From assembly GCA_029204225.1 (NCBI GenBank), contig CM055103.1:44985970-45049969 (forward strand): a stretch of 64,000 nucleotides of DNA, in the 5' to 3' direction. Shown piece after piece: positions 12,276 through 22,127 of the stretch. The notes beneath the pieces were generated by a model. That model saw only the letters and a list, made by a program, of their open reading frames with translations, had not been told where the DNA came from and searched no databases. Position 1 is the stretch's first letter. Every line of letters begins with the position of its first letter. The position numbers and the translations under genes were made by a program. The DNA is from Diphasiastrum complanatum. Taxonomy: Eukaryota > Streptophyta > Lycopodiopsida > Lycopodiales > Lycopodiaceae.

Positions 12276-12757
12276 GTGTGGTCCCCACACGAACGAACTC
12301 AGAATGTCTTGATAGTGAATCAAGTATAGTGGGCTCAACACCCTTGCTGGGTGATGCTAACCACAAGGATGGTGTCTTGAATTGTTCTCTTCCCAAAGGC
12401 CATTGGTTGAGCCTTTAGGATCCATCTGCAATTGGTTGGTCTTCACTGCAACATCTTCAGTTGATTTGGTAACTTCATACCTGCATCAACCCATCCGTGA
12501 CCTATGCGGCAAATGCTCCCAACCCATCAGATTCAAGGCATGCCCATCTCAGGCCCATGCATGGAGGGATATGCAAATGTAGAGTGATTTAGCATGTATG
12601 CAGGTTACTAGTGTTGTGTCTAATATTGCGTGGGTGTAGTGTGTATGTGCGTTGCCACTTAAAAAAGAATTGCACAGATCGAAGACTAGATGTACTCTTG
12701 TAACCATCGTCAATGAGGTGTTCCTAGCAAAGTGCTTAAAAATGATGATTTTGTTTT

Positions 12758-13735
12758 TCAAAGTGTATTCTTACATAGCTCAAAACTCCGATGTTTCAGC
12801 TCCCCTATGTAAAGGAGGTCATTCTCGGCCACATCTACCAATATTGGGTCGACCCCTTCCAGGAATTGAAAGTAGAACATCTCATTCAGTGTCTTGCATT
12901 CTTTGGCAGTCCGATCACGTATCCATAAATATAGAGCTAGGTCGGCTCTTGGTTCCATCATTTCATTCGGGTTGTACCACCATTTGGTGAGGGGGATCTT
13001 TGTCGGTTTAGTTCTAGGGCCCCAAGGTTGAAGCAACCACTTTTGTAAGTAATGGGCATAATGACCACCCAGCCGAACAAGCTCATCTTTGTGGTGTGCG
13101 ACAGTGATAGAGAATCTGCATAAGCTTTCACAAGCATCCTTGTAATCCTCGAAACTGCCAGGGATGAGTGGCCACTTAAACCGGAGATGGGCTGGTAGAT
13201 GGTCTCGGCTCAATAGGTTGGTCATGAAGTGGAAATTCCACTGGCGGCATGTATAAAATGTAGGCTTCAAAGTTCTTAAAGAATTTGGCATCTGAGAGGA
13301 TTTCCTTTCCCTGCATGGGGTAGGTTGGTAGTGCATTCCGTGAACTGGTGATGTCAGATTGCCCTTTCCCTTTTTCCCTATGTTGGTACTCATGCAACTG
13401 TCGGGCTATCATGGTTGTGGTGGTTTCCATCGTGGCCAATTCAATTTTTAAGTTGGCAATGATCTTCTCATGTCCCTTGAACTCATCATATCTTACTTTC
13501 CTCCGATCGCTCATGTCCTTTAGTTCGGTGTATTTCTGCTTCCATATATCTCGTTCCCGCTGGGCATTGTTGAAATCGTTGGTGGCTTGAATAGTAGCGT
13601 GTTTCTGTCTTCTGAGTTCTTCTTGTAGCTCCCGTTTTTCTGTGCTTGTCCGCTGTCATTCTTCTAGCATGAATATTCACGTTGGTTGCTAGGTGGTTGT
13701 GACCCTTCTACGCTTGATTCATTTGACGCATCCAT
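12758..13735 (-). pseudogene. Unassigned coiled-coil (gag-like) retroelement protein
   Basis: The minus frame starts at Met 13,735 (MDASNESSVEGS). After a shift it becomes a strong coiled coil (13,660-13,340: blocks such as KRELQEELRRQ and ERDIWKQKYTELKD), then a Pro/Ser-rich stretch (PRPSTSPSP). A second frame (13,393-12,758) has a Trp- and His-rich region (GHYAHYLQKW, KWWYNPNEM) ending LLYIGEL. I do not recognise the family. The layout resembles the gag-like frames at 39.5-40.4 and 41.7-44.9 kb (coiled coil plus Pro-rich part), but I found no convincing sequence identity. It lies antisense to, and upstream of, the plus gypsy pol at 16-19.6 kb. At least two frameshifts make it a pseudogene. 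Confidence 0.5.
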
Positions 13736-13764
13736 TTCCTGTTAATACATGCAGTCATAGTTTC

Positions 13765-14253
13765 TCAATCCGCCAGATGCATTAATCCTTGTATTAGATT
13801 CTGGTGGTATTGGCTAAAATAGGTCCCTAGTAGTCTGCAGCTCATTGTCTGCCGCAACTGTATTAACAAGTCAAGATTTTCCAGGTCCACTTGGTTTATC
13901 AACTTCTTGATCCAACGTAGGCCGTACCAGGTTTGAGATCTTAGTACCATCCATAGTTCTGATGCCTTGGTCAGGTGACTTGTGCTCACTGGGCACGGAT
14001 CGCAGTGCCAATGATGATCGTAATCATAAGCCAAGTTTGCTAAGCTGTGTGCACAGTAGTTCTGATCTCTTGGAACATGCATCCATTCTATCAAGGAAAA
14101 GTTCTTATGAGTTCTCGGATGGACACGGTGTAAGCTCGTAGAATGCGGTCCTGGATCTGATACATTCCGGTCGCGTTCTTGGCTTGCATCCATGTAGAAT
14201 GTAAGTGCGTTCAAGAGCGACATCCCTGAGTTGTCCTCTGATAGGCAGGACAT
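13765..14253 (-). pseudogene. RNase H-like C-terminal segment
   Basis: The frame contains WMHVPRDQNYCAHSLANLA, matching the C-terminal signature of plant RNase H-like domains (hVPRxxNxxADxLA), with the usual Asp replaced by His. Tat-lineage gypsy elements carry an extra RNase H of this type, which fits the Tat-like PBS at 12.26 kb, although that PBS is on the opposite strand. The catalytic N-terminal half is missing. A host or LINE RNase H relic is an alternative. It precedes the coiled-coil frame on the same strand by 30 bp. Confidence 0.5.
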
Positions 14254-14640
14254 AAAGATAATACTGCAGAGTTATTCAGTCCATTTCTGCCTGGCCTGGG
14301 CATTGTAACACATAAGAAACAATCAAGTAATGCCCAAATGAGCCTGGTAACAGGCAAGAAATAGATCTGTAAGCAAGAAGCAAAAAAGTAAACAACAGGT
14401 CCTCTGGAGCAGGGGACCTGTCAACATTTGACCTGTTGCTGCTTGCATCACTCACATTCTGAAACGACATATGCTGCAAGACTATCTTTGATCGGACCCA
14501 TGCATGCAATTTGAAATGTCTCCAGATCCGTTCATAGCTCAGAATGACCTGCACACACCATTCCCACGCACTGCATACATCCTCAGCTCCTTCTACATCA
14601 TCCTCTACCTATAGCTTACCCATCGTCTCCACCTCCCTCC
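14254..14640. other. No gene recognised
   Basis: This short spacer lies between the minus RNase H-like frame and the plus leader array. It contains 'cttctacatcatcctctacc'-like CT-rich sequence toward its end and no supported feature. Confidence 0.4.
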
Positions 14641-15180
14641 GTCACCATCTCAGCTGAGCACCCTCTCTCACGTCTCAACCGAACACCTTCTCTTCCATCT
14701 CAACCGAGCACCCTCTCTCACGTCTCAACCGAACACCTTCTCTTCCATCTCAGTCGAGCACCCTCTCTCACGTCTCAACCGAATACCTTCTCTTCCATCT
14801 CAGCCGAGCCTCTCTCTTTTACCATCTTGACCGACGCAACGCAGGTGCATCAAAAACAAAAAAAACAAAAAATTTAAAAATCTCAACCGAAGCTCATGCT
14901 CACATCTCAACCGGAGTGGTCCCTGAAATCTCAACCAAAGCACTCGTTGGAATCTCAACCAAAGTGTTTGCTGAAATCTTGCCCAAAGTGTTCGTAGCCT
15001 CAGACCTATCCCAACCGACGGCCTTCCGTTACATCTCAGTCGAAGCCCATCAGCTAGATCTTGACCGATGCCCATCTCTTAGATCTCAACCGACGGCCTT
15101 CAGTCCAATCTTGACCGACGCTCATCAGTCAGATCTCAACCGACGGCCTCAGACAACTGTCAATAGACAGCCTGCTTCCA
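14641..15180 (+). repeat. Leader minisatellite, CTCAACCGA units
   Basis: Three near-identical 50-bp units begin at 14,646, 14,696 and 14,746. Each holds two half-units of the form (C)TCAACCGA(G/A)CACC followed by a CT-rich part. After 14,820 the array continues as looser 25-30 bp units (CTCAACCGAAG, CTTGACCGACG, CTCAACCGACGGCC) to 15,150, with more than a dozen cores in total. It lies upstream of plus-strand gypsy zinc knuckles. The same core, reverse-complemented, forms the array at 44,930-45,140. Confidence 0.8.
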
Positions 15181-15379
15181 TCGACCCAGATCCACGCTAG
15201 CCCCTAGACAGTTCCACCAACGATCAGACCGGATATGCATAGCCTATTCCAAAACCACCGCCTATATTAAAGATCCATCCGACAATTTATCTCTCTATTG
15301 CACTACTGAAAACCAGATCACATTCAACGCAAACGACCACATTGATCTGTAGTGACCTCCTTGCACAGTGAAACTGTAT

Positions 15380-15770
15380 CCAACCACAGTAGACCGCAAT
15401 ATTATGGTCTCCGGCTCCTTTATCACCTCCAACCGCCATCGACAACCAACAACAACCATCCTTGACCGCCATCCACCATCACATACCGCCATAACCGCAA
15501 TATTACGGCCTACGACCCCTTCACCACCGCCATATTACGGCCTACGACTCCTACGACTTTCAACGATTGCCATCGCCCACCACGACCGTAGCCACCCGCA
15601 AACAACCGTCATCGACCTCCATCAACCGTTCCTAACTGTTCCTGACTGCCACACCAGCCATCTTACGGCCTACTACAAATACACCACACCGTCACAGCCC
15701 ACAGCAGACCGCAATATTATGGACTGTGACTCCTTCATCATCATTAACAACCCATAAACAACCGTCATAG
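15380..15770 (+). repeat. Degenerate CCGCAATATTACGG repeats in element leader
   Basis: A 14-bp near-palindrome close to CCGCAATATTACGG, usually followed by CCTACGACTCC, occurs at about 15,391, 15,497, 15,529 (CCGCCATATTACGG) and 15,709, with a weaker copy at 15,660. The surrounding sequence is rich in ACCGCCAT and CAACCG. It continues the repeat-rich leader and has no credible frame. Confidence 0.6.
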
Positions 15771-15976
15771 CCACAATCCTCCACCATAAACGACTACCGA
15801 AAACCATTAACAGACCGTATCAATCATATTTTTATGATACATCAATTCCATCATCTAGCCATCACCAGTATCAAACCGACAACTCATGTTCGTGCAAACA
15901 AGTTGAGTATTTCACACCACCAGAAAACCCAATATAGCTAGCCATCCCAAATGATTACGCTATCGCCATCAGACCA

Positions 15977-16141
15977 ATGAGCAACCGCTGTTTTATCTGT
16001 GGCAAAATAGGACATTTCATGGCTGACTGTAAGGTTAAAAACCAATACCATGCGGAATGTCTCGACTGTGTTCGCAAACACAGCTTCAAACATTGTCCTA
16101 AACAACCTAACAACACGTCATATCACATCCACACCTATTAG
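15977..16141 (+). pseudogene. Gypsy nucleocapsid with two zinc knuckles
   Basis: A 54-codon frame starting ATG at 15,977 and stopping TAG at 16,139 encodes CFICGKIGHFMADC (canonical C-x2-C-x4-H-x4-C) and then CLDCVRKHSFKHC (short C-x2-C-x3-H-x4-C). These would bind element RNA as part of gag. The capsid part is not visible upstream, where the leader repeats lie. The frame shifts after the second knuckle into the linker at 16,050-16,290 (VLTKAQRQQQ), which matches the VTRAQ linker of the minus copy near 5.2 kb. Confidence 0.75.
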
Positions 16142-16412
16142 AGTTCTTACTAAAGCACAACGCCAACAACAAGAACAGCAGCAAAACCATGGACAATCAG
16201 CTGACCCACATGGAAGCTATTTGACGGCCTCCACATTACCAAAAGATTACCCAGACCCAAAAGTCGAACAAAGGCAATACAACAAATTTTGAGATGAATT
16301 TTTGCGAGAGGAAAAACATACGGAAAGTCCGTTATCAGCTCATACCCCCGGAAAGGAGCAATCCCTATAGGGACTTGAAGTATTTTCTGACCTCCTGCAA
16401 GCTCAACTCACC

Positions 16413-16925
16413 ATGCCGTTCCATAGTGCTATCAAATCCTTCACCGGACTTCAACGCTATATCCATCGTAGTTTTCAGCTCCCTTCTATCCCTGATAAAC
16501 AACAAAAACCAAAAGAGATTCTTGACATTCCTCAGATTCCTATGAATCTGATGAATATAGGTGTTTCTAAGGAGAATAGCATCACACTACCTTTGTCCTA
16601 TAAAGATTATCCCGCAGCATCTGCTATCCTCGATAGCGGATCAGGCATTAATATAATGGCTTTGTCATTGGCAAAGTCATGGGGCTTCAATACCCTCGAT
16701 CAACCACGTTATAAACTTCGTATGGCTGATCAACGAGTTACTGACCCTGCTGGTCATTTATCAAATATAAAAGTTCGAATAGCAGGTGTCAAGTTTATCA
16801 TCGATTGTGTCATTTTAGACCTACCAGAAGATGCCAATACGTATAAGCTCCTTCTTGGTACACCCTGGCTCCAGATGGCAGGTGTTGTCCAAGACTGGAA
16901 GAACAGCAAAATTACCTTTGGATGA
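16413..16925 (+). pseudogene. Ty3/gypsy aspartic protease
   Basis: This is a well-preserved retropepsin-like domain. The active-site block AILDSGSGINIM has its catalytic Asp at about residue 74 of this frame (codon 16,632), and the C-terminal block LLLGTPWLQ lies near residues 146-154. The enzyme would process the gag-pol polyprotein as a homodimer. The frame is open for 170 codons, but gag lies in another frame and the following spacer (16,926-17,580, a charged linker with QKPQNPRLQ) shifts again, so a working polyprotein is not made. It is the best protease copy of its family here; the 4.6-4.8 kb copy has lost its Asp. Confidence 0.8.
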
Positions 16926-17580
16926 TCATGTACTCCTCTATCTAGATGCTCAACGTTATCCGTCCAAAGTCATTCCTAAGGAGATCAAGTCACCAGGACC
17001 ATTGGCTCATATCCAGCTAACATCCAAAGTACCAAACACACAAGCATATAGGCCCAAATTCAACGTATATACTTGGGACGTGTATCCAGACGAAGTCTGG
17101 GATACAATCGACGCTGATATGGTAAGTGAAGCCACAACACCACTTAGTCAAAAACCACAAAACCCTCGGTTACAGAAAAATAAAATTATTGATACAAAAT
17201 TAACCGAGCGTCAAAAACAGATGCGTGCCAAGCTTAAACAGCCAATCAAGCCCTTATTAGAGGGGCCAAACAAGCAGTCCGACAAAGCTTCCACGTCTGG
17301 TAAAGAATAAACTCAAATGATTCCTAAAGTCCCAGAACATTTTGTGGACCCACCTTTCGATCTTCCATAGAAGTTCAAAGACTTTACACTGGATGACGTT
17401 GTTATCCAGTTGCCGCAGCCACATCGGGAACCTACACCAAGTTCCAATTCTTTTGAAGGACCCGCTAAGACAATTCCACTAAACCTTAAAGATCTTGACG
17501 AGGATATAGATCGCATACTTCATGTTGGTGCACATCTGTCATCAACTCAATAGTCTGATCTAGAAATTTTATTACGCAAA

Positions 17581-18445
17581 TACAGGGATGTATTTGCATG
17601 GAATTGTACCGAAATGAAAGGAATCCCCCCTGAAATAGTAGTACATCGGATTTCTCTAGAAGACAATGCTAAGCCTGTTAGGACCCAGTCTATCGTCAGA
17701 GGATCGATGAGGATATTAATAAATTGTTGGATGCTGGTTTCATTTATGAAGTCCAACATACTGATTGAGTATCACCCATTCTGGTTGTATCCAAGAAAAA
17801 TGGCAAGCTTTGTATCTGTGTTGACCTCAAGAACCTTAATGCGGTTACGAAGAAAGACCATTTTCCCTTGCCCTTAACGACCCAAATATTAGAGGAAATG
17901 GTAGGAGCTGAAGCTTTCAGCTTCTTGGATGGATTTAGCGATTATTTCCTTGTTCAAATAGCCCTAAAGATAAACATAAAATGGCTTTTGCCACAAAGAA
18001 CGGCGTTTACGCTTATAACGTTATGCCTTTTGGCTTATGTAACGCCCCCTCAACTTTACAACGGGTCATGCAACTGGCCTTTCAAGATATGTTACATCGG
18101 GTCGTGGAGATTTATCTCGACGATCTAGGTGTACATTCTTCCGCTGCTACGCACCTAGATGCCTTGGAGAAAATCTTCATTCGCTGTTGTAGGTTCGGCA
18201 TCTCACTAAACCTTGATAAATGCCAAATATGGGTCACCCACGGGGTTGTACTCAGGCATATAATATCAAAGGACGATATTTCTACTGACCCGTCAAAAAT
18301 CAAGGTTATCGTGGACATGCCCCTACCTGCAACAGTGAAGGAAGTATATGTCTTCCTCGGTCATACCAACTATTATCGCATCTTTAGAATCGACTATGCT
18401 GGCAAGGCACGCCTCGGTTATTTAGTTGTGATAGATCCGCGCTAG
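17581..18445 (+). pseudogene. Ty3/gypsy reverse transcriptase
   Basis: The RT reads in pieces across frames. It starts with GIPPEIVVHRI (17,614 onward), then KLLDAGFIYEV (about 17,722), then VSKKNGKLCICVDLKNLNAV (about 17,790). Next come FSFLDGFSDY (about 17,920) and VMPFGLCNAPSTLQ, and the catalytic YLDD lies at 18,113-18,124. A stop and at least two frameshifts interrupt it. Together it covers fingers, palm and catalytic box of a gypsy RT that would copy element RNA into DNA. The order protease-RT-RNase H-integrase establishes Ty3/gypsy. Confidence 0.85.
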
Positions 18446-18945
18446 ACCGAAGAACGAATTCAGGCCTTTGAGGAGTTGAAAACAGCCCTCACGACGGCTC
18501 CCATACTTTGCTCGCCAGATTACATGAAAGAATTCCATGTGCATACTAACGCAAGTAAATATGCCATTGGAGGTCTCCTTGCACAACCGGACGAGTATGG
18601 CAAAGATTTTCCTATACGTTTCTGAAGCAGACAACTGGTGCCTGCTGAAGTAAACTATACAACTACCGAGAGAGAAGCATTGGCAATGGTCTATGTGGTA
18701 CAACAACTACGACATTATTTATTAGGACAGGCCTTTGCTTTCTACACAGACCATCAAGCACTCCTATATATCATTAATAAGTCCTGTAAGACGGGACAAA
18801 AAGCTCGATGGCTACTGATTTTGGAGGAATTTAATTTCCGTGTAGTCGTTCGGAAAGAGACCCAACGTTTCATGGCGGATCACCTTTTCAGACTACCAAG
18901 TGCTGAAAAAGCAACTGCACCAGTCAACGATGATCTCCCTGGTGC
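18446..18945 (+). pseudogene. Ty3/gypsy RNase H
   Basis: This follows RT directly: AFEELKTALTTAPILCSPDY, then the first active-site region HVHTNASKYAIGG (usual Asp replaced by Asn: HTNAS for HTDAS), then a TGA stop in IRF*SRQL. After that TTTEREALAMVYVVQQLRHY and FYTDHQALLY carry the remaining catalytic Glu and Asp. It ends with MADHLFRLPSAEKA. The loss of the first Asp and the stop make it inactive. The same C-terminal string recurs on the minus strand at 52.1 kb. Confidence 0.85.
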
Positions 18946-19029
18946 GTGCCTTTTTCAGATCGATGCCACACCCCTATGGGCTGAGGAGATCACTCAGTTC
19001 CTCACAACAGGCCAACTAAAAGAAGGCCT

Positions 19030-19622
19030 GAGTACAACGAAATTTTTTTTTTTTTTAATAAAAGCAGCGCCCTTTCAGTTAATTGTGGGACAACTTTACA
19101 AAAGGGGCATTGACGGCATTATTCGATGATGTGCTTTTGAATCTGAGATACGACCGATAATATCTCAGGCTCATGAGGGCATTGGAGGTGGTCACTTTTT
19201 TGCCGAAGCCACAACGAAGATTATCCTTAGAGCAAAATTCTGGTGGCCATCTTTGTTTAAAGACACATTTGCTGTCATTAAAACATGTGATGTCTGTCAA
19301 CGCGCAAAAAAAAATACCAAAGCAGACTTCACACCATTGACCCCCATTATAGAAGACGAAGCTTTCCATAAGTGGGGGATTGACTTTGTTGGACCAATCA
19401 GTCCAGCAGCAAAATATACCCAAGCTCGATACATCCTCATAGCCACCGATTACGCCACTAAGTGGGTGGAGGCTCGAGCGACGAAGGACGCCAACGCAAA
19501 AACAGTTGCACGTTTTCTTTACGAAAATATTATTACCCGTTTTGGCTGTCCCATTGAGCTTGTTAGTGATCGCGGCACGGATTTTTTAAATGTTGTCATT
19601 GATAATCTCCTATGCCATTGCC
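19030..19622 (+). pseudogene. Ty3/gypsy integrase, 3'-truncated
   Basis: The N-terminal zinc-binding part (HEGIGGGHFFAEATT, CDVCQRAKK) precedes the catalytic core. The first Asp is in KWGIDFVGPISP (about 19,380) and the second in ELVSDRGTDF (about 19,565). The sequence breaks at about 19,622, before the catalytic Glu, where a minus-strand copia scrap begins. A TGA stop and a poly-T run (19,040-19,055) lie upstream. As written it could not integrate DNA. Confidence 0.85.
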
Positions 19623-20070
19623 CACCATTTGGCATGTGAACCACTTTCTTGGTTCCAACATAAGAGATCAAAGAAGTTAAGAACTCATTGTGACTAGTCA
19701 TGTGTGAACTAGATCCATTATTTATCCACCATGAATCCTTGTCACTTCCACTTGACATTATACTTGAAGAACACATCATGAGAGAATCACAAGAATCTAG
19801 ATCCTCATTAGAAGTACAAAAGTTGTTTTGCTTGCTACCTTCATTACTTTGCTTCTTATGACATCCATTTGCAAAATGACCTTTTATCCCACAATAAAAG
19901 CACTTGAACTTTGACTTATCTTTCTTTCTAAAAGAAGTAGAAGAGGAGGAAGAGTGATCACTATGATCTGAGTTACCACTTTTGGACCATTCTCCTTTAA
20001 CTTTGACTTTCGTGAAGAAAGCCTCTTCACCTCCACCTTGCAAGGATGCACCATCAAGCTTTGATTGCAT
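19623..20070 (-). pseudogene. Copia gag/nucleocapsid to protease start, fragment
   Basis: The minus frame from 20,070 begins QSKLDGASLQGGGEEAFF, nearly identical to residues around 190-210 of the intact polyprotein at 47.1 kb, so it belongs to the same family. It has the zinc knuckle CFYCGIKGHFANGC. The protease active site reads WWINNGSSSHM, where DSG is expected, so the catalytic Asp is lost. Similarity ends near 19,640. It starts and ends in mid-domain and separates the truncated gypsy integrase from a truncated LTR, so it is an inserted or recombined fragment. Confidence 0.8.
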
Positions 20071-20076
20071 AGGTAT

Positions 20077-20208
20077 AGCTCATTCCGCTGTGCATGAATA
20101 TTTTTCATTCAAGTTCGTTTCTCATTCGACTTTTGAGTTCGTTTCTTTTCATGTTCATTTTCCTTTCGAGCTATTTTAGTTTCTCACACTCACATACCCT
20201 CTTTCTCC
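20077..20208 (+). repeat. Copia LTR 3' end, fragment
   Basis: About 130 bp (TCATTCCGCTGTGCATG, repeated GAGTTCGTTTC, CTCACACTCACA, ending CCAACA) match 22,815-22,955 and the 5' LTR end at 32,055-32,183. It is the right-hand end of the 5' LTR of the copia that follows; the rest was lost at the junction with the minus copia scrap. Confidence 0.7.
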
Positions 20209-21566
20209 AACAACTTCTACATCTGGAAGTTAAAACTTAGAATGATGCTGGAGGATCAAATATCAGAAGGCCTTAGCATGCATCACACTCAATCTAGCCG
20301 ACTCCCAAATATCTTACGTTACCACGTGCAAAACCTCTAAGGAAGCACTAGACTTGTTATCAAGTCTCTATGAGACTCACGATATAACCACGAGATTACA
20401 TCTTAGAAGGAAGTTCTTTACTCTTAACATGTTTGATTCTACTGCCATCACTTCTCACATCAACAGCTTCAAGTCCCTATTAGATCAGTTAGCAGTTGTA
20501 GGATGTTCTATTCAAGATGATGATGCCGTCATGACCTTGCTTTCTCTTCTTCCAAAGTCGTAGCTATGAGCACTTTGTGGTGGTGATCTCTACACAGCCG
20601 GACCTCACCTTTCAAAAGGTGATTGGTCATCTTCTTCAAGAAGAAATACGGAGAAAGACTAGCAGCCTGTCCATAAAAGACAAATCCATGGCTCTTACAC
20701 CAAGAAGAAAGACTATTCCAAGGGCAAGAATCAAGTGCAGCAGTAACAACAGAAGCCTCACACTCAAGGTGAGCACGGTGGATCGAACAAGAAGCTCTTC
20801 TGTAGATATTGCAAGAGCGCTGATCACGACATCAAGGAGTGTCGTATCTAGATCTACAATGAGGCAAAGAAGCAGCAACAACAACAGCAGCCAGAGACTC
20901 CTCCAATGCGGTCAAATTCAAGGAGTTGTTAATGGCTTACATCAGCATCGAAGACTATGATAGTTGGTACCCAGACAGCGGCGCTACCCAACACATGACC
21001 TCTCGCAAGGAATGATTTACAAGGTACACAGCTTACAACAGAGACCAATTTATCTACCTTGGATATTCTAGCACCATATGCGTGGAAGGCAAAGGAACAG
21101 TGAAAAACACCTTTAACAAAGATCTATCTATTTGTGTTCCTAACATCCTTCATGCTCCTCAGTTATTAAAGAACCTGTTATCAGTATCTAAGATAACTGA
21201 TGAGGGCCACATTGTTACCTTCTCATCTGAGGAGTGTACAATACTCGACGAAGATACTACTCTGACTACATGCACTAGAGTCGGAAATCTTTACGTACTC
21301 TCTAGTTGCATTAGCTAGTATCTCTAATGAAAATGTAAACAACAATGCTGTTCTATGGCATAGTCGATTTGGACACGTGAATACAAGATCACTTTCTTAT
21401 ATGCATTGTAATAATTTAGTTGATGGACTAAATTTCTCTTCTTCATTAGATAGAAAATCTTTCTTTTGTGAATCATGCATCTATGGGAAGCACTCTAGAA
21501 GCAAGTTTCCAAAATTATATTCCATCAAAACAAAGCATGTATTGGATCTTGTACATTGCGATCTCT
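20209..21566 (+). pseudogene. Copia gag-protease-integrase N-terminus, decayed
   Basis: Gag begins almost at the LTR end (IWKLKLRMML, about 20,225) with no PBS, implying deletion of the leader. Gag continues through SLYETHDITTRLHL and VVGCSIQDDDAVMTLLSLLP. The zinc knuckle CRYCKSADHDIKEC lies near 20,801-20,843. The protease active site WYPDSGATQHM (Asp codon 20,974) is intact in the motif. The integrase zinc domain has HSRFGHVNT and CESCIYGKH (21,355-21,500). Several stops and shifts break it. It is related to the element at 32.3-36.3 kb. Confidence 0.8.
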
Positions 21567-22113
21567 GATATATATTCAAGGAAGTTTAGATCATATATTA
21601 TATTATGATGAAAATTCTATCGACCCACTCGTCCTGCGAGGCTACTCCGACTCAGATTGAGGAGGAACATGCTCTACCATAAAATCTACCCCCGGGTTTT
21701 GTTTCTATCTGGTAGGGGGACCGATTTTGTGGAACTCAAGGAAGCAAAAATCAGTTGCGCTTTTTTCGACCGAGGTAGAGTACATCGAAGCATGTCAAGC
21801 TTCAAAAGAAGCTGTATGGACCAGTTATTACTACACGACTTCCATCACACTCGGTTTAATGTTACCACCATTCTATGTGACAACTTGAGCTGTATTTCAT
21901 TGTCACTGAATCCCAGATTTCATGGCAAATCCAAGCACATAGAAATCCAATATCATTTCATTCAGGAGAAAGTTTTCTCAAGGCAAGTGATCCTTGAATA
22001 CTGCTCCACAAAAGAAATGGTCGTAGACATCTTCATCAATGCGCTTCCCAAGATCAAACGTCAAAAGTTCTTCAACATGCTGAACCTGACAAAGATACCA
22101 AGGCACCAACCGT
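21567..22113 (+). pseudogene. Copia RNase H C-terminal part after internal deletion
   Basis: Integrase jumps directly to RNase H near 21,570, so the integrase core and the whole RT are deleted. Recognisable blocks are GYSDSD, GFCFYLVGGPILWNSRKQ, FSTEVEYIEA, LCDNLSCISLSLNPRFH, SKHIEIQYHFI and KEMVVDIFINALP, in two frames. A stop follows at 22,113, then a polypurine tract and the 3' LTR, giving the true end of the element. Confidence 0.8.
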
Positions 22114-22116
22114 GAC

Positions 22117-22127
22117 CTTAAGGGGGA
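22117..22127 (+). promoter_or_regulatory. Polypurine tract
   Basis: AAGGGGGAC lies directly before a TGTTGGA terminus, the usual plus-strand primer position for a copia element. Confidence 0.6.

Noticed and set aside
14641-15180. CRISPR-like array
   Set aside because: Units are degenerate and adjacent, there are no unique spacers of fixed length, no cas genes, and the DNA is plant-like; it is a minisatellite.
15490-15550. AATATTAC similarity to a geminivirus origin nonanucleotide
   Set aside because: The match is CAATATTAC, not TAATATTAC; there is no flanking stem-loop with iterons and no Rep-like frame nearby, and it is one of several leader repeats.
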